This document shows positions 25,522-34,311 of a stretch of 64,000 nucleotides of DNA, piece after piece. The translations under genes and the position numbers were made by a program. The notes under the pieces are model-generated. The model saw nothing but the letters and a program-made list of their open reading frames with translations, ran no database searches and was not told where the DNA came from. This stretch comes from JACRCT01 sp036504155 (GTDB lineage Bacteria > Myxococcota > Myxococcia > Myxococcales > UBA5297): positions 62,001 through 126,000 of the forward strand of contig DASXVQ010000020.1 of assembly GCA_036504155.1 (NCBI GenBank). Reading direction: 5' to 3'. The stretch's first letter is position 1, and each line of letters opens with the position of its first letter.

Positions 25522-27390
25522 TCAGGCCGCGCTGATCCGCCCGTCGACGACGCGCCCGCTGTCCGCCTTGCGCGCGCGCTTGGCCGCCAGCTGGGCGACG
25601 ACCTCGGGCTTCTTCTCGACGACCACGTCGTGCAGCACGAGCAGGTCGATGCCGGTGCCCAGGAAGCAGCGCAGCGCGTCGGCCGGCGTGTTGACGATGG
25701 GCTCGCCCTTGACGTTGAAGCTGGTGTTGAGGACCACCGGCACGCCGGTGAGCTTCTCGAACGCCGCGATCAGCGCGTGGTACTTGGGGTTGTCGGTCTT
25801 GCTCACCGTCTGGATGCGCGCGCTGCCGTCCACGTGGGTGACCGCGGGGATCTTGGCGCGCTTGTCCTCGCGCACCGGCATGACGAAGAGCATGTACGGG
25901 CTCTCGCTCAGGCCGGTGCAGTCGAACCACTCGTTGGCCTTCTCGGCCAGGCAGGACGGGGCGAAGGGGCGGAAGCCCTCGCGCATCTTCACCGCGTGGT
26001 TGACGACGTCCTTCATCTCGTCGCGGCGCGGGTCGGCGACGATGCTGCGGTTGCCCAGCGCCCGGGGGCCCCACTCCATGGCGCCCTGGTACCAGCCCAC
26101 CACCTTGCCGTCGGCGATCTGCTGGGCGGCGAAGGCCACCACGTCGTCGGGCCGGTGGACCTTGATGTCGGAGTCGAACTGCTTGACCGCGGCCTCGACG
26201 TCGGCGTCGGTGTAGCCCGGGCCCAGGTAGCGCGGGACCTTGGTGGTCACCTTGGTGCGCGGCTGGTTCAGGACGTTGTGGTAGCCGTAGAGCGCCGCGC
26301 CCAGCGCCGTGCCCGAGTCGTGCGCCGCCGGCTGGATCCACACGTTCTCGAACAGGCCGCTGCGGGCGATCTTGCCGTTCATGGTGCTGTTGAGCGCCAC
26401 GCCGCCGGCCATGACCAGGTTCTTCTCGCCGGTGCGCTTCTGCAGCGCGGTGAGCGTGTGCAGCACCGCGTCCTCCAGCGCCACCTGCAGCGCCGCGGCG
26501 ATGTCCATGTGCCGCTGGAGCACCGGCTCGGTGGACACGCGGGCGGGGCCGAGCATCTTCAGGAGCTTGTTCGGGTAGCCCTTGCCGGGCGGCAGCGCGG
26601 CGTCGCGGAAGGCCAGGTACGAGAGCAGGGCGGGGTCGACGATGGTGGTGCCGTCGGCCTTCTTCTCGATGATGGACTGGAAGAACGGCAGGTAGTCGCC
26701 CGGGCGCCCGTAGGGGGCGAGCCCCATGATCTTGTACTCGTCGTGGTGGGCGAAGCCCAGGTACTTGGTGATGAAGGCGTACATGTAGCCCAGGCTGTTG
26801 GGCGCGAAGGTCTCGTAGATCACGTCGAGATCGGTGCCCTTGGCCACCGCGCCCATCGCCGAGCTGGCCTCGCCCTGGGCGTCGATGGTCAGGCAGAGCG
26901 CGCGGTCGAGCGGCGAGTCGTAGAAGGCGCTGGCCACGTGGGCGGTGTGGTGCTTGACCGGGGCGAACTGGCCGGGGCGCAGCTTCACCCCCATGGCCTT
27001 CTCGAAGATCTTCCGCGGGCGGTCGTTGTCGTAGCCGGCGACCTTGTTGAACTGCCGCATGGCGTGGACGGCGGTGGTCAGCGCGACCTTCCCGAGGACC
27101 CCGAAGTGGTCGAAGTTGTGCGTGATCATCTGCGCGTCGAACCAGAGCGGGTACACCTCGTAGTAGGTGACCAGGTCCAGCTCGGCCGCGCTCTTGAGCC
27201 CCGCCTGCTTCAGGCAGAACTCCATCGCCAGCCGGGGGAACTTGCCGCTGTGCTTCTCGCGCGAGAAGCGCTCCTCCTCGCAGGCCGCGACGACCTCGCC
27301 GTCGACGACGATGGCTGCGGCGGAGTCGTGGCTCGAGTCGAAGTGGGACGGGTAGCCGTCCAGCCCGCCGTTGTAGCCGAGGACCTTCAT
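25522..27390 (-). CDS. Carbamoyltransferase, NodU/CmcH/TobZ family
   Basis: 622-residue enzyme expected to transfer a carbamoyl group from carbamoyl phosphate, through a carbamoyl-adenylate, to a hydroxyl of a sugar or natural product. The N-terminal Kae1-like ATPase-fold domain has metal-site histidines His147, His148 and His151 (KHHTAH), plus SHDSAAAIVVDGEVVAA, DAQGE and YKIMGLAPYG. The C-terminal domain includes GWYQGAMEWGPRALGNRSI, FRPFAPSCL and PVVLNTSFNVKGEP. Length is full. ATG 27390 overlaps the stop of a 58-codon gene as ATGA. No glycosyltransferase or other biosynthetic genes are near, so the acceptor is unknown. Confidence 0.93.
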   Translation of the reverse strand: MKVLGYNGGLDGYPSHFDSSHDSAAAIVVDGEVVAACEEERFSREKHSGKFPRLAMEFCLKQAGLKSAAELDLVTYYEVYPLWFDAQMITHNFDHFGVLGKVALTTAVHAMRQFNKVAGYDNDRPRKIFEKAMGVKLRPGQFAPVKHHTAHVASAFYDSPLDRALCLTIDAQGEASSAMGAVAKGTDLDVIYETFAPNSLGYMYAFITKYLGFAHHDEYKIMGLAPYGRPGDYLPFFQSIIEKKADGTTIVDPALLSYLAFRDAALPPGKGYPNKLLKMLGPARVSTEPVLQRHMDIAAALQVALEDAVLHTLTALQKRTGEKNLVMAGGVALNSTMNGKIARSGLFENVWIQPAAHDSGTALGAALYGYHNVLNQPRTKVTTKVPRYLGPGYTDADVEAAVKQFDSDIKVHRPDDVVAFAAQQIADGKVVGWYQGAMEWGPRALGNRSIVADPRRDEMKDVVNHAVKMREGFRPFAPSCLAEKANEWFDCTGLSESPYMLFVMPVREDKRAKIPAVTHVDGSARIQTVSKTDNPKYHALIAAFEKLTGVPVVLNTSFNVKGEPIVNTPADALRCFLGTGIDLLVLHDVVVEKKPEVVAQLAAKRARKADSGRVVDGRISAA

Positions 27391-27563
27391 GGTCGCCTCT
27401 CCTGGTATTCGGGTTGCGTCTGGGTCTGGGCCTGCCGGGCGCCGGCGCCGAGCCGGCTCCGGAGGAAGTCGAGGGGATGGGGCCGCGTCACCGGCCGCTC
27501 CGGGTCGATGCCGGGGCCGTCGTCGGCGACGAACGGACCCTGGTAGCGAATCTCTGCGTGCAC
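27387..27563 (-). CDS. Small protein translationally coupled to the carbamoyltransferase
   Basis: Predicted 58-residue protein from GTG 27563, supported by a GGGGAGG ribosome site seven bases upstream and by its stop overlapping the carbamoyltransferase start (ATGA). The sequence begins VHAEIRYQGPFVADDGPGID and has PHPLDFLRSRLGAG in the second half; there is no membrane segment. I do not recognise the family. Carbamoyltransferase genes of this type are often preceded by short uncharacterised genes, which fits. Confidence 0.65.
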   Translation of the reverse strand: MHAEIRYQGPFVADDGPGIDPERPVTRPHPLDFLRSRLGAGARQAQTQTQPEYQERRP

Positions 27564-27996
27564 CTCAAGACCTCCCCAGGGCGACGACGTGTCTCGCGGT
27601 GCGCGCAACTGGCCCGCGCACCCCATCTTTCTTTGGCCGGAAAGAACTCGGTCGCTTCGCTTCGGTCGCGTCGTGCGTCGAGGGCGCAAAAGGCCTTGAA
27701 AAACCGTCCGCGGCCCTGCCCCACATCCCTCCGGGCTGGCAGCCCGAAGGCGCATTTGAGTACCCTACTGGCCGCTCAGTGCCAAGGAGTTTTGCCATCG
27801 CCGCGGTCGTGTGAATCCGCACACCCGGCGAGGGACGGGGCCCGTCCTGCGAGGCCCCGTGCGAACGGCCGATCGGCGCGTCGCGCGGGCTTCGCCGGAG
27901 AGCGGTTCGACACGCACCGTCCGTCTGCACGCGTGCCCCCTCGCCTTCCGTGCCGGCTGCTTGACGCCCTGCCGAGCCGCGCGGCAAGCTTCGCCC
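27564..27996. other. Gene-free divergent region
   Basis: 433 bases between the minus-strand carbamoyltransferase operon and the plus-strand PDZ lipoprotein. It is less GC-rich than its surroundings around 27600-27800, with an imperfect ctttc/gaaag dyad near 27628-27645. It must contain both promoters; no gene or clear promoter boxes were identified. Confidence 0.5.
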
Positions 27997-29460
27997 ATGA
28001 CGCGATTGGGGATTTCGTCCGGGGAGCGCCGTCCGTCGTCCACCCTTTCCGCCCGGCTCGCCGCGCTGCCGCTGGCGCTGGGAGCGCTGGCCGGGTGCGC
28101 CGGGCCGGCGCGCTACTTCGTCGGCGACCCGCAGGCGGCGCCGCACCTCTACTGGAACCCCGACCAGGGCCGCCGTCCCGACCTGCCGCTGGAGGACCAG
28201 TTCAGCGTCGTGGCGCCGTCGGTGGTGCAGGTGCTCGACGTCTCGCCGGCGACGGCCTGGCGTCCCCTGGGCGATCTCAAGGTGGAGAGCACGACCGCGG
28301 CCGACGCGCTCTCGATCCTCAAGGACCTCGCCGGCCGCTTCGGCGCCGACGGCCTGTTGCGGCTGGCCGCGGGCGCCGGCTCGCAGCGCACCACCCGCTC
28401 GCCCGAGTCCTTCAGCCGCTACGGCGCCAACTTCGAGCTGCCGGCGAGCGAGCTGATCGAGGCCAGCTACGGCGTCGCCGGCACCGCCCTGCGCCGCGCC
28501 AGCCCCGGCTCCGAGGCCTACCTGGGCGTCGGCTGCTCGGGCTACCTGCCCACCGGCGCCCGCGAGGCCGACGCGGCCTCCGGCCTGCTGGTCCCCTACG
28601 TCTCCGCCTCCGCCAACCCGGCCGCCGCGGCGGGCATGAGCCGGGGCGACTTCGTGCTCGCCTGGCACGTGGAGGGCTCCGAGGAGGTCCTCTCCGCGGA
28701 CTGCGGCGGGCTCAACGAGGCCCTGCAGGCCGCCGGCCCCGGCAAGACCATCGCCTTCACGCTGTGGAAGCCGGAGGCGGCCGCCCGGGAGATGCTGGTC
28801 CGCGTGCCGCACCCGCGCATCATGGGCGCCGACATCAACCCCAACGAGTCCGACCAGCTGCGCGTGGACCGCGTCCTCTCCGGCAGCCCGGCCGCGGCCG
28901 CCGGCCTGCACGTCGGCGACATCGTGCTCAGCGTCAACGGCAAGCCGGTGGCGGACATCGACCAGACCGTGCGCGCCATCCGCAGCGGGCCGCCGCGCCA
29001 GCGCATCGAGGTGCTGCGCGAGGGCAAGGCCCTGGGCATCGAGGTGCAGACCGCGCCCCTGACCAGCGTCAGCGCCCGCGACGTCCCCCGGGTCGGCGTG
29101 CTGGTGCAGTGGGTGTACTCGGTGGGCGTGGCCGCCGAGGACGAGCTGCGCCCCGGCGACGTGCTGCTCGACTACGCCACCACCCGCGACTTCGTCTCCG
29201 CGCTCAAGGCCCAGGGCGACGACCTGCGGGCGCGCATCCGCCGCGAGGGCACCCCGCGCGAGGTGAACGTCACGCTCGAGGCCATCCCCGACTCGCGCTA
29301 CCGGCTGGGGGCGGCGCTGTTCGACCGCAGCGGCGCCCAGCCCGTGCCGGCGTCGCTGGCCTCCCCGGCCGCCGAGTCGCCGCGCGGCTGCGCCCGCGAC
29401 ATCGAGTGCAAGGGCGAGCGGATCTGCGTGAAGGGCGAGTGCACCGACCCGAAGAAGTAG
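27997..29460 (+). CDS. PDZ-domain lipoprotein
   Basis: 487-residue protein starting at ATG 27997. The signal ends in a lipobox LAGC with Cys34. About residues 40-165 resemble no domain I know. Then come PDZ-like modules: one near 170-265 (AYLGVGCSGY, AAAAGMSRGDFVLAWHVEGS), a clear one near 270-355 (LRVDRVLSGSPAAAAGLHVG, DIVLSVNGKPV), and a third near 360-430. The C-terminus has a Cys-rich tail (CARDIECKGERICVKGEC) like short extracellular disulfide knots. No protease domain is fused, so it is probably a peptide-binding or scaffold protein of the cell envelope. Confidence 0.82.
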   Translation: MTRLGISSGERRPSSTLSARLAALPLALGALAGCAGPARYFVGDPQAAPHLYWNPDQGRRPDLPLEDQFSVVAPSVVQVLDVSPATAWRPLGDLKVESTTAADALSILKDLAGRFGADGLLRLAAGAGSQRTTRSPESFSRYGANFELPASELIEASYGVAGTALRRASPGSEAYLGVGCSGYLPTGAREADAASGLLVPYVSASANPAAAAGMSRGDFVLAWHVEGSEEVLSADCGGLNEALQAAGPGKTIAFTLWKPEAAAREMLVRVPHPRIMGADINPNESDQLRVDRVLSGSPAAAAGLHVGDIVLSVNGKPVADIDQTVRAIRSGPPRQRIEVLREGKALGIEVQTAPLTSVSARDVPRVGVLVQWVYSVGVAAEDELRPGDVLLDYATTRDFVSALKAQGDDLRARIRREGTPREVNVTLEAIPDSRYRLGAALFDRSGAQPVPASLASPAAESPRGCARDIECKGERICVKGECTDPKK

Positions 29461-29512
29461 CGGCTGCGCCAGCGCGCGCGCCGCCGCTCGGGCGCCCGGA
29501 GTCCGGAAAGAC

Positions 29513-29544
29513 CGATGCGCCGGTTCGCGAGAGCCGGCGCATCG
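29513..29544 (+). terminator. Hairpin terminator between convergent genes
   Basis: An 11-bp stem (CGATGCGCCGG / CCGGCGCATCG) with a 10-base loop lies 52 bases after the PDZ lipoprotein stop and is followed by the pyrimidine-rich ctcttcttg. It also lies between convergent genes, so it could serve both. Confidence 0.6.
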
Positions 29545-29609
29545 CTCTTCTTGAAGTCACCTTCGCGGCCCCGGCCCCGGCACGGGGCTGGCCGGCGGTC
29601 CGGCTCGGC

Positions 29610-30299
29610 TCAGGGCGGCTCGCAGACGTAGTAGGGGGACCCGCCGCCGTGCTTGGCGCAGGCGAGCCCGGTGGCGCAGGGGTCGCTCCCGCCGGTCGTG
29701 CACAGGTCGAGGCACATCAGCAGGGTGCCGGTCTGCGCGATGTCCCGGCACCGCGAGCCCGCGGGGCAGGTGCCGGTGGGGTCGGCCAGGCTGCAGCCGG
29801 ACTGCGCGCAGTAGCCCGCGGCGGGCCAGCCCTCGGCCGGGCCCAGGCAGGTGTCCGAGTCGCAGGCCGAGGCGTTGGCGCAGGGTTGACCGATGACGGC
29901 GCCAGGGCCGGTGTCGCCGGGGTCCGAGGCGTCGAGCCCGGGCGCCGCGGCGTCGGGCGGCGTGCCGACGTCGGGCTGGCCGCCGCCGTCCCAGACGGTC
30001 CCAGTGTCCGGCGCCGCCCCGGCGTCAGGCGCCGGACCGGCGTCGACGGGCTCGGCCGCGTCGGCCGGCGACCCTGCGTCGGGCTCGACGGCGCCGGTGT
30101 CCGGCACCGGGCCCGTATCGGGCAGCGGGCCGGTGTCGGGGACGCCCACGTCTTCGAGGCTGCTCGCGTCCGGGGGCGCTGCCGGGCCGGTGTCGAGGTC
30201 GGAGATCCCGGCGTCGTCGCCGTGGGGCACCAGGCCCACCGGGTCGTCACAGGCGGCGATGATCGCAGCCAGCAGAGCGATGGCCTTCCAGGTGCGCAT
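29610..30299 (-). CDS. Asp/Ala-linker lipoprotein with Cys-rich C-terminal domain
   Basis: 229-residue lipoprotein: ATG 30299 with GGGAGG upstream and lipobox ending at Cys17 (IIAAC). Residues about 25-125 are a low-complexity linker of Asp, Ala, Gly, Pro and Thr (repeated PDTGP, PDAG). The C-terminal 100 residues hold about a dozen cysteines in small spaced pairs (CANASACDSDTC, CPAGSRC, CATGLAC), suggesting a disulfide-rich extracellular module. Function unknown. Confidence 0.8.
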   Translation of the reverse strand: MRTWKAIALLAAIIAACDDPVGLVPHGDDAGISDLDTGPAAPPDASSLEDVGVPDTGPLPDTGPVPDTGAVEPDAGSPADAAEPVDAGPAPDAGAAPDTGTVWDGGGQPDVGTPPDAAAPGLDASDPGDTGPGAVIGQPCANASACDSDTCLGPAEGWPAAGYCAQSGCSLADPTGTCPAGSRCRDIAQTGTLLMCLDLCTTGGSDPCATGLACAKHGGGSPYYVCEPP

Positions 30300-30433
30300 C
30301 GGGGCCTCCCAGCAATCGGGTGATGGGCGATTGTAGCCCAGCCCCGGCAGGAGGCCTCGCAACCGGCCGAGGGCGCTCGGGCCGGGCCGGGCCGCCGGGC
30401 GAGGACGCGCCCGCCCTCTCCCCGGGCCGGCAT

Positions 30434-30507
30434 TGCTGCGGCGCACAACTGGCTTGACGCGAGCGCAAAATGTTGTATCTATAGGCCCGCCTGTTGCGGC
30501 GCACCAA
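30434..30507 (+). promoter_or_regulatory. Sigma-70 promoter flanked by two copies of a TGC-N3-GCA dyad
   Basis: The -35 TTGACG (30454-30459) and -10 TATCTA (30476-30481) are separated by 16 bases. On either side lie near-identical boxes, TGCTGCGGCGCACAA (30434-30448) and TGTTGCGGCGCACCAA (30492-30507), each with the core TGC-GGC-GCA. PhaR-type regulators of polyhydroxyalkanoate genes bind CTGC-N3-GCAG-like sites, and the genes downstream are a reductase and a thiolase. Operator identity is inferred. Confidence 0.6.
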
Positions 30508-30539
30508 TGCGCCGCTCGAACTCACACAGCGAGGATTCC

Positions 30540-31331
30540 ATGGAACTCAAGGGTGCAGTGGCCGTCGTCACCGGGGGCGCCAGCGGTATCGGCGAGTCCG
30601 TCGCCAAGTCGATGGCGCTCAAGGGCGTCAAGGTCGTCATCGGCGACATGGACGCCAAGAACCTCGACCGCGTCTCCAGCGAGATCACCGCGGCCGGCGG
30701 CCAGGTGGCCAGCGCGAAGTGCAACGTGACGAACGAGGAGGACGTCGCCGCGCTGATGGACCTCGCCATCGAGAAGTTCGGCGCGCTCAACATCGCCGTC
30801 TCCTGCGCCGGGATCATCAAGGACGGCATGATGATCAACACCGACAAGGAGACCGGGAAGGTCAAGCGCGCGATGACCACCGACCAGTTCAAGGCGGTCA
30901 TCGACGTCAACCTGGTCGGCTCGTTCATCACGATGCGCGAGGCGGCCATCCGCATGGTGAACAACGGCTACAAGGGCCTGCTCGTCCCCATCTCCTCGGT
31001 GAACAAGGTCGGCCAGACCGGCCAGCTCAACTACTCGTCGACCAAGGCCGCCATCGCGCTGTGGCCGAAGATCATCGTCGGCGAGTTCCAGATGAAGGGC
31101 ATCCAGAACGTCCGCTGCGTCGCCATCGCCCCCGGCTACGTGGGCACCCCGATGGTCAAGGGCATGAACCAGGACGCGCTCGCCGGCATCCTCAAGGGCG
31201 TGCACATCAGCCGCCTCATCGAGCCCAGCGAGATCGCCGACATCATCATGTTCGCGGCGCAGAACGAGGCCGTGGACGCCACCTGCCTGGAGATCACCGG
31301 CGGCCTCATCAGCAACGGCCTGGCCAAGTAG
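30540..31331 (+). CDS. Short-chain dehydrogenase/reductase
   Basis: 263-residue NAD(P)-dependent oxidoreductase. The Rossmann motif TGGASGIGES is near residue 12, and the catalytic SSVN...YSSTK set has Tyr near 165 and Lys near 169. NVTNEEDVAALMDLA and CAGI are typical. An insertion around residues 98-118 (MMINTDKETGKVKRAMTT) lengthens the segment before the helix carrying NLVGSF, as seen in 3-hydroxyacyl-CoA dehydrogenase type II-like members. It is co-transcribed with the thiolase 69 bases downstream, so a 3-hydroxyacyl-CoA/3-ketoacyl-CoA interconversion is likely. Confidence 0.9.
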   Translation: MELKGAVAVVTGGASGIGESVAKSMALKGVKVVIGDMDAKNLDRVSSEITAAGGQVASAKCNVTNEEDVAALMDLAIEKFGALNIAVSCAGIIKDGMMINTDKETGKVKRAMTTDQFKAVIDVNLVGSFITMREAAIRMVNNGYKGLLVPISSVNKVGQTGQLNYSSTKAAIALWPKIIVGEFQMKGIQNVRCVAIAPGYVGTPMVKGMNQDALAGILKGVHISRLIEPSEIADIIMFAAQNEAVDATCLEITGGLISNGLAK

Positions 31332-31356
31332 TCCAGTCCCCTTCACTCCTTTCGGT

Positions 31357-31376
31357 GCGCCGGCCTCGGCCGGCGC
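31357..31376 (+). other. Intercistronic hairpin upstream of the thiolase
   Basis: A 9-bp perfect stem (GCGCCGGCC / GGCCGGCGC) around TC lies between the reductase stop and the thiolase ribosome site (GAGG before ATG 31401). With no T-tract, it is more likely an mRNA-stability or partial attenuation element than a terminator. Confidence 0.45.
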
Positions 31377-31400
31377 GCCCCCAACCTTTCGAGGACCGCC

Positions 31401-32654
31401 ATGAGCCGAGTGAGCATCGTCGGTGCGTACAACACCAAGTTCGGGTCGCTGATCGACATCAAGGACATGATCAGCTTCAAGAAGAAGATCGATAAGGCCT
31501 CGTTCTACGACCTCCTCGTCGAGGCCGGCCGCGGCGCCATCGCCGACTCGGGCCTGGCCGCCAAGGACATCGACGCCGTGTGGATCGGCGCGTGCTCGCC
31601 CGGCCGCTTCGTGAACCAGGAGCACGTGGCGCCGCTGGCCACCGCCATCGACCCCGCGCTGCACTTCAAGCCGATGACCCGCACCGAGTGCGCCTGCGCC
31701 TCGTCGTCGGTCGCCATCTACGACGCGCTCTACGCCGTCGAGTCCGGCCGCTTCAAGAACGTGCTCGTCATCGGCGTGGAGAAGATGAACCTCGTCGACA
31801 CCCCGTCGATGACCCAGACGCTGGCGACCTGCTCCTACTGGCCCGAGGAGGGCGGCAAGGGCGCCTCCTTCCCCGCCCTGTTCGCCGAGCTGGCCAAGGC
31901 CTACATCGACCACTACAAGCTCAGCGAGAGCGAGTGGCGCGCCCAGTCCGCCCACGTCGCGGCGCTGATGTACAGGAACGGCTCGAAGAACCCGCTGGCG
32001 CACGTGCAGAACGGCCCGCAGACCGCCGCCGAGATCATGGCGCTGCCCGACTCGGGCAAGGGCTCGAACATGCTCATCGCCGCGCCGCTGCGCCTGCACG
32101 ACTGCTCGCTGGTGACCGACGGCGCCGCCGCGGTGGTGCTCACCACCACCGAGAGCGCCAAGGCCAACAAGAAGAAGGTCGTGGAGATCGCCGGCATCGG
32201 CCACTCCGAGGAGTACATGCCGCTCTCCAAGCGCCCGAACAAGCACGTGCTCGAGGCCGGCAAGGACGCCGTCGGCAAGGCCTTCAAGGAGGCCGGCATC
32301 ACCTCCAAGGACATCGACATCGCCGAGGTCCACGACTGCTTCACCATCAACCAGATCCTCACCACCGAGGCGCTCGGCCTCTCCGCCGACGGCAAGGCGG
32401 GCCTGGACTACGTGGCCGGCCGCTTCACCGCCGACGACGCCCAGGTGTGCATCAACCTCTCCGGCGGCCTGAAGTCGAAGGGCCACCCGGTCGGCGCCAC
32501 CGGCGCCTCGATGCACGCCCTGGTCTACAAGCAGCTGATGGAGGAGCCCATCGGCCTGGCCCCGACGAAGAAGACCCCGAAGGTCGGCGTGACCTTCAAC
32601 GTCGGCGGCTCGGGCGTCAGCAACTGCGTCAGCGTGCTGCGCCGCGTGAAGTAG
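31401..32654 (+). CDS. Thiolase (acetyl-CoA acetyltransferase/SCP-x-like)
   Basis: 417-residue thiolase-fold enzyme that would cleave or form 3-ketoacyl-CoA. The nucleophile lies in TECACASSS (Cys97/Cys99, the latter best placed), with His in EVHDCFTINQ, the motif GGLKSKGHPVGATG and a C-terminal Cys in GGSGVSNC. Spacing fits the SCP-x/non-specific lipid-transfer thiolase group better than classical FadA or PhaA. It is the second gene of an operon with the reductase at 30540-31331. A perfect intrinsic terminator follows 31 bases after the stop. Confidence 0.9.
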   Translation: MSRVSIVGAYNTKFGSLIDIKDMISFKKKIDKASFYDLLVEAGRGAIADSGLAAKDIDAVWIGACSPGRFVNQEHVAPLATAIDPALHFKPMTRTECACASSSVAIYDALYAVESGRFKNVLVIGVEKMNLVDTPSMTQTLATCSYWPEEGGKGASFPALFAELAKAYIDHYKLSESEWRAQSAHVAALMYRNGSKNPLAHVQNGPQTAAEIMALPDSGKGSNMLIAAPLRLHDCSLVTDGAAAVVLTTTESAKANKKKVVEIAGIGHSEEYMPLSKRPNKHVLEAGKDAVGKAFKEAGITSKDIDIAEVHDCFTINQILTTEALGLSADGKAGLDYVAGRFTADDAQVCINLSGGLKSKGHPVGATGASMHALVYKQLMEEPIGLAPTKKTPKVGVTFNVGGSGVSNCVSVLRRVK

Positions 32655-32685
32655 TAGGGGAGCAGGCCCTCTGGGGAGAGGGATG

Positions 32686-32725
32686 AGACGCGGGGCCAGG
32701 GGCGACCTTGGCCCCGCGTCTTTTT
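32686..32725 (+). terminator. Strong intrinsic terminator of the reductase-thiolase operon
   Basis: A 13-bp perfect stem (AGACGCGGGGCCA / TGGCCCCGCGTCT) with a 10-base loop is followed directly by a T run at 32721-32725. Confidence 0.95.
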
Positions 32726-32821
32726 GCGTGCGGCCCTCCGTGCGCGCCTCCGCCGCCGGCCGGTCTCCTGCGGCTGCGACCGCAAGGTCGGCGGCGACGG
32801 ACGGCTAGCGGACCGGTCCGC

Positions 32822-34228
32822 TCACCACCCCAGGGCCGCCTTGGCCGCCGCGTAGCTTCCGGCGTTGGGGATTCCCGCCTTGGTGACCTGCGCCGCGGCG
32901 TCCTTGCCGGCCCCGAGCGCCTCCGAGAAGTAGACGACGTAGGAGTTGCCGGTCGCCTCCGAGGTGAAGTCGCAGGAGTCGAACGAGTAGGTCGACCGCA
33001 GCGGGTTGAAGGCGCCGGAGAGGAAGGCATCGGTGAGCAGGCCGGCGTCCTTGAACTGCCACAAGAGGCAGTTGCCCTTGGCGTGGTACTCGGTGACAGC
33101 TCGGCAGCCCAGCGCCCAGTCGCAGGTGCCGTCGGCGTCGTTGTCGGGGCAGAAGTCGCCGTCCGGCACGTAGCCCAGGTGGTTGCCCATCGCGTCGGCG
33201 AGCCCCTCGTTGAGGCAGGTCGGGGTAAGGGCGAAGGACTGCGCGGTGGAGACGAAGTGCTCGTGCGCGTACTCGTGGGAGAACTCCCAGTCGATGAGCC
33301 TGGCCGCTCCGCCCATCGCCGCCAACCAGTCGGGGTTGCCGTAGTTGATGCCCACGACGCCGTTGCCGTAGGAGATGTTGCCCTCGTAGCCCAGCGGGAT
33401 GGCGATCTCGGTGGGCATCAGGAACGCGGTGAACGGGAGGACCGGCTTGCCCACGATCGCCGACTCTCGCGCGGCGATCTCCTCCAGCCCGGCGTGCAGC
33501 TCCGCGTGCGCCGCCTGCAGGTCGAACGGCTCGTAGCGGTAGAGGAACGACTGCCCACCCGCGCCCCTCAGCCCGGTCCCGACGAACCGCAGCTCGGTCT
33601 TGGCGCCCCAGTTCACCGGCACTGCGTAGTGCATGAGCGTGACGTTCGGCGCCGCGGAGCTCAGCAGCATCGTGTCCGTGCCGCTGGCCATCACGAAGAG
33701 CCACTGCAGATAGCCCGGCCCGGAGACCACCGAGGTCGAGTAGCCCTGTTCCGGGCTGACCATGACGCCGATGCTCGTGAAGCCCTCTCCGTTGATCGTC
33801 CAGCGCACCTGCGACTCCCGGCTCGGGGTGCAGGCCGGGTCGCCGTCGGGGCAGACCTTGGCCTCGATCGGCGTCCAGCCTCCGTCGCACCAGCTCGCTC
33901 CGGGCGGCAGCTCGAGGCCGACGGTCTCGAAGGCGCCGCCGGAGTCCGCGCCCGGGCCCGCGCCGGCGTCCACCCCGGCGTCGGCGGCGATCGGGCCGGC
34001 TCCGGAGTCGGCGCTCGCGTCCGGTCCGGACGGCGGCGTTCCCGAGTCGACCGCGGCATCGGCTGCCGGTGCCGAGGCATCCCGAGCCGTGGAGGCATCC
34101 CGAGCCGCCGAGGCATCCGCAGCCAGCTGCGCCGGACCGCCGTCGGGCTCCTGCGGCGCGGGCGAGCAGGCCAGCGCAAGGAGGCAAACAGGGAGGAGGC
34201 TTCGCAACGCGGCGACCGATCGGCTCAT
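32822..34228 (-). CDS. Zincin-type metallopeptidase lipoprotein with Asp/Ala linker
   Basis: 468-residue exported lipoprotein with lipobox ending at Cys21 (LLALAC). Residues about 28-100 are an Ala/Asp/Ser/Gly linker with repeated RDAS and DAGAG. The folded part has a zinc-protease signature: HEYAH at 318-322, followed 18 residues later by NEGLAD (Glu341), the HExxH...E arrangement of gluzincins. Several Cys pairs and a C-x-D-N-D-A-D-G-T-C loop near 355 suggest disulfides and possibly calcium. It is likely a surface metallopeptidase; the substrate is unknown. Confidence 0.8.
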   Translation of the reverse strand: MSRSVAALRSLLPVCLLALACSPAPQEPDGGPAQLAADASAARDASTARDASAPAADAAVDSGTPPSGPDASADSGAGPIAADAGVDAGAGPGADSGGAFETVGLELPPGASWCDGGWTPIEAKVCPDGDPACTPSRESQVRWTINGEGFTSIGVMVSPEQGYSTSVVSGPGYLQWLFVMASGTDTMLLSSAAPNVTLMHYAVPVNWGAKTELRFVGTGLRGAGGQSFLYRYEPFDLQAAHAELHAGLEEIAARESAIVGKPVLPFTAFLMPTEIAIPLGYEGNISYGNGVVGINYGNPDWLAAMGGAARLIDWEFSHEYAHEHFVSTAQSFALTPTCLNEGLADAMGNHLGYVPDGDFCPDNDADGTCDWALGCRAVTEYHAKGNCLLWQFKDAGLLTDAFLSGAFNPLRSTYSFDSCDFTSEATGNSYVVYFSEALGAGKDAAAQVTKAGIPNAGSYAAAKAALGW

Positions 34229-34311
34229 GGGGCGTGAATAACGCCTTTCGGGCGCTCGCTCTATCGAATCCCCCGCGCATTCGTTGTTCCCCCGGGCCGC
34301 GAACGGGCATC

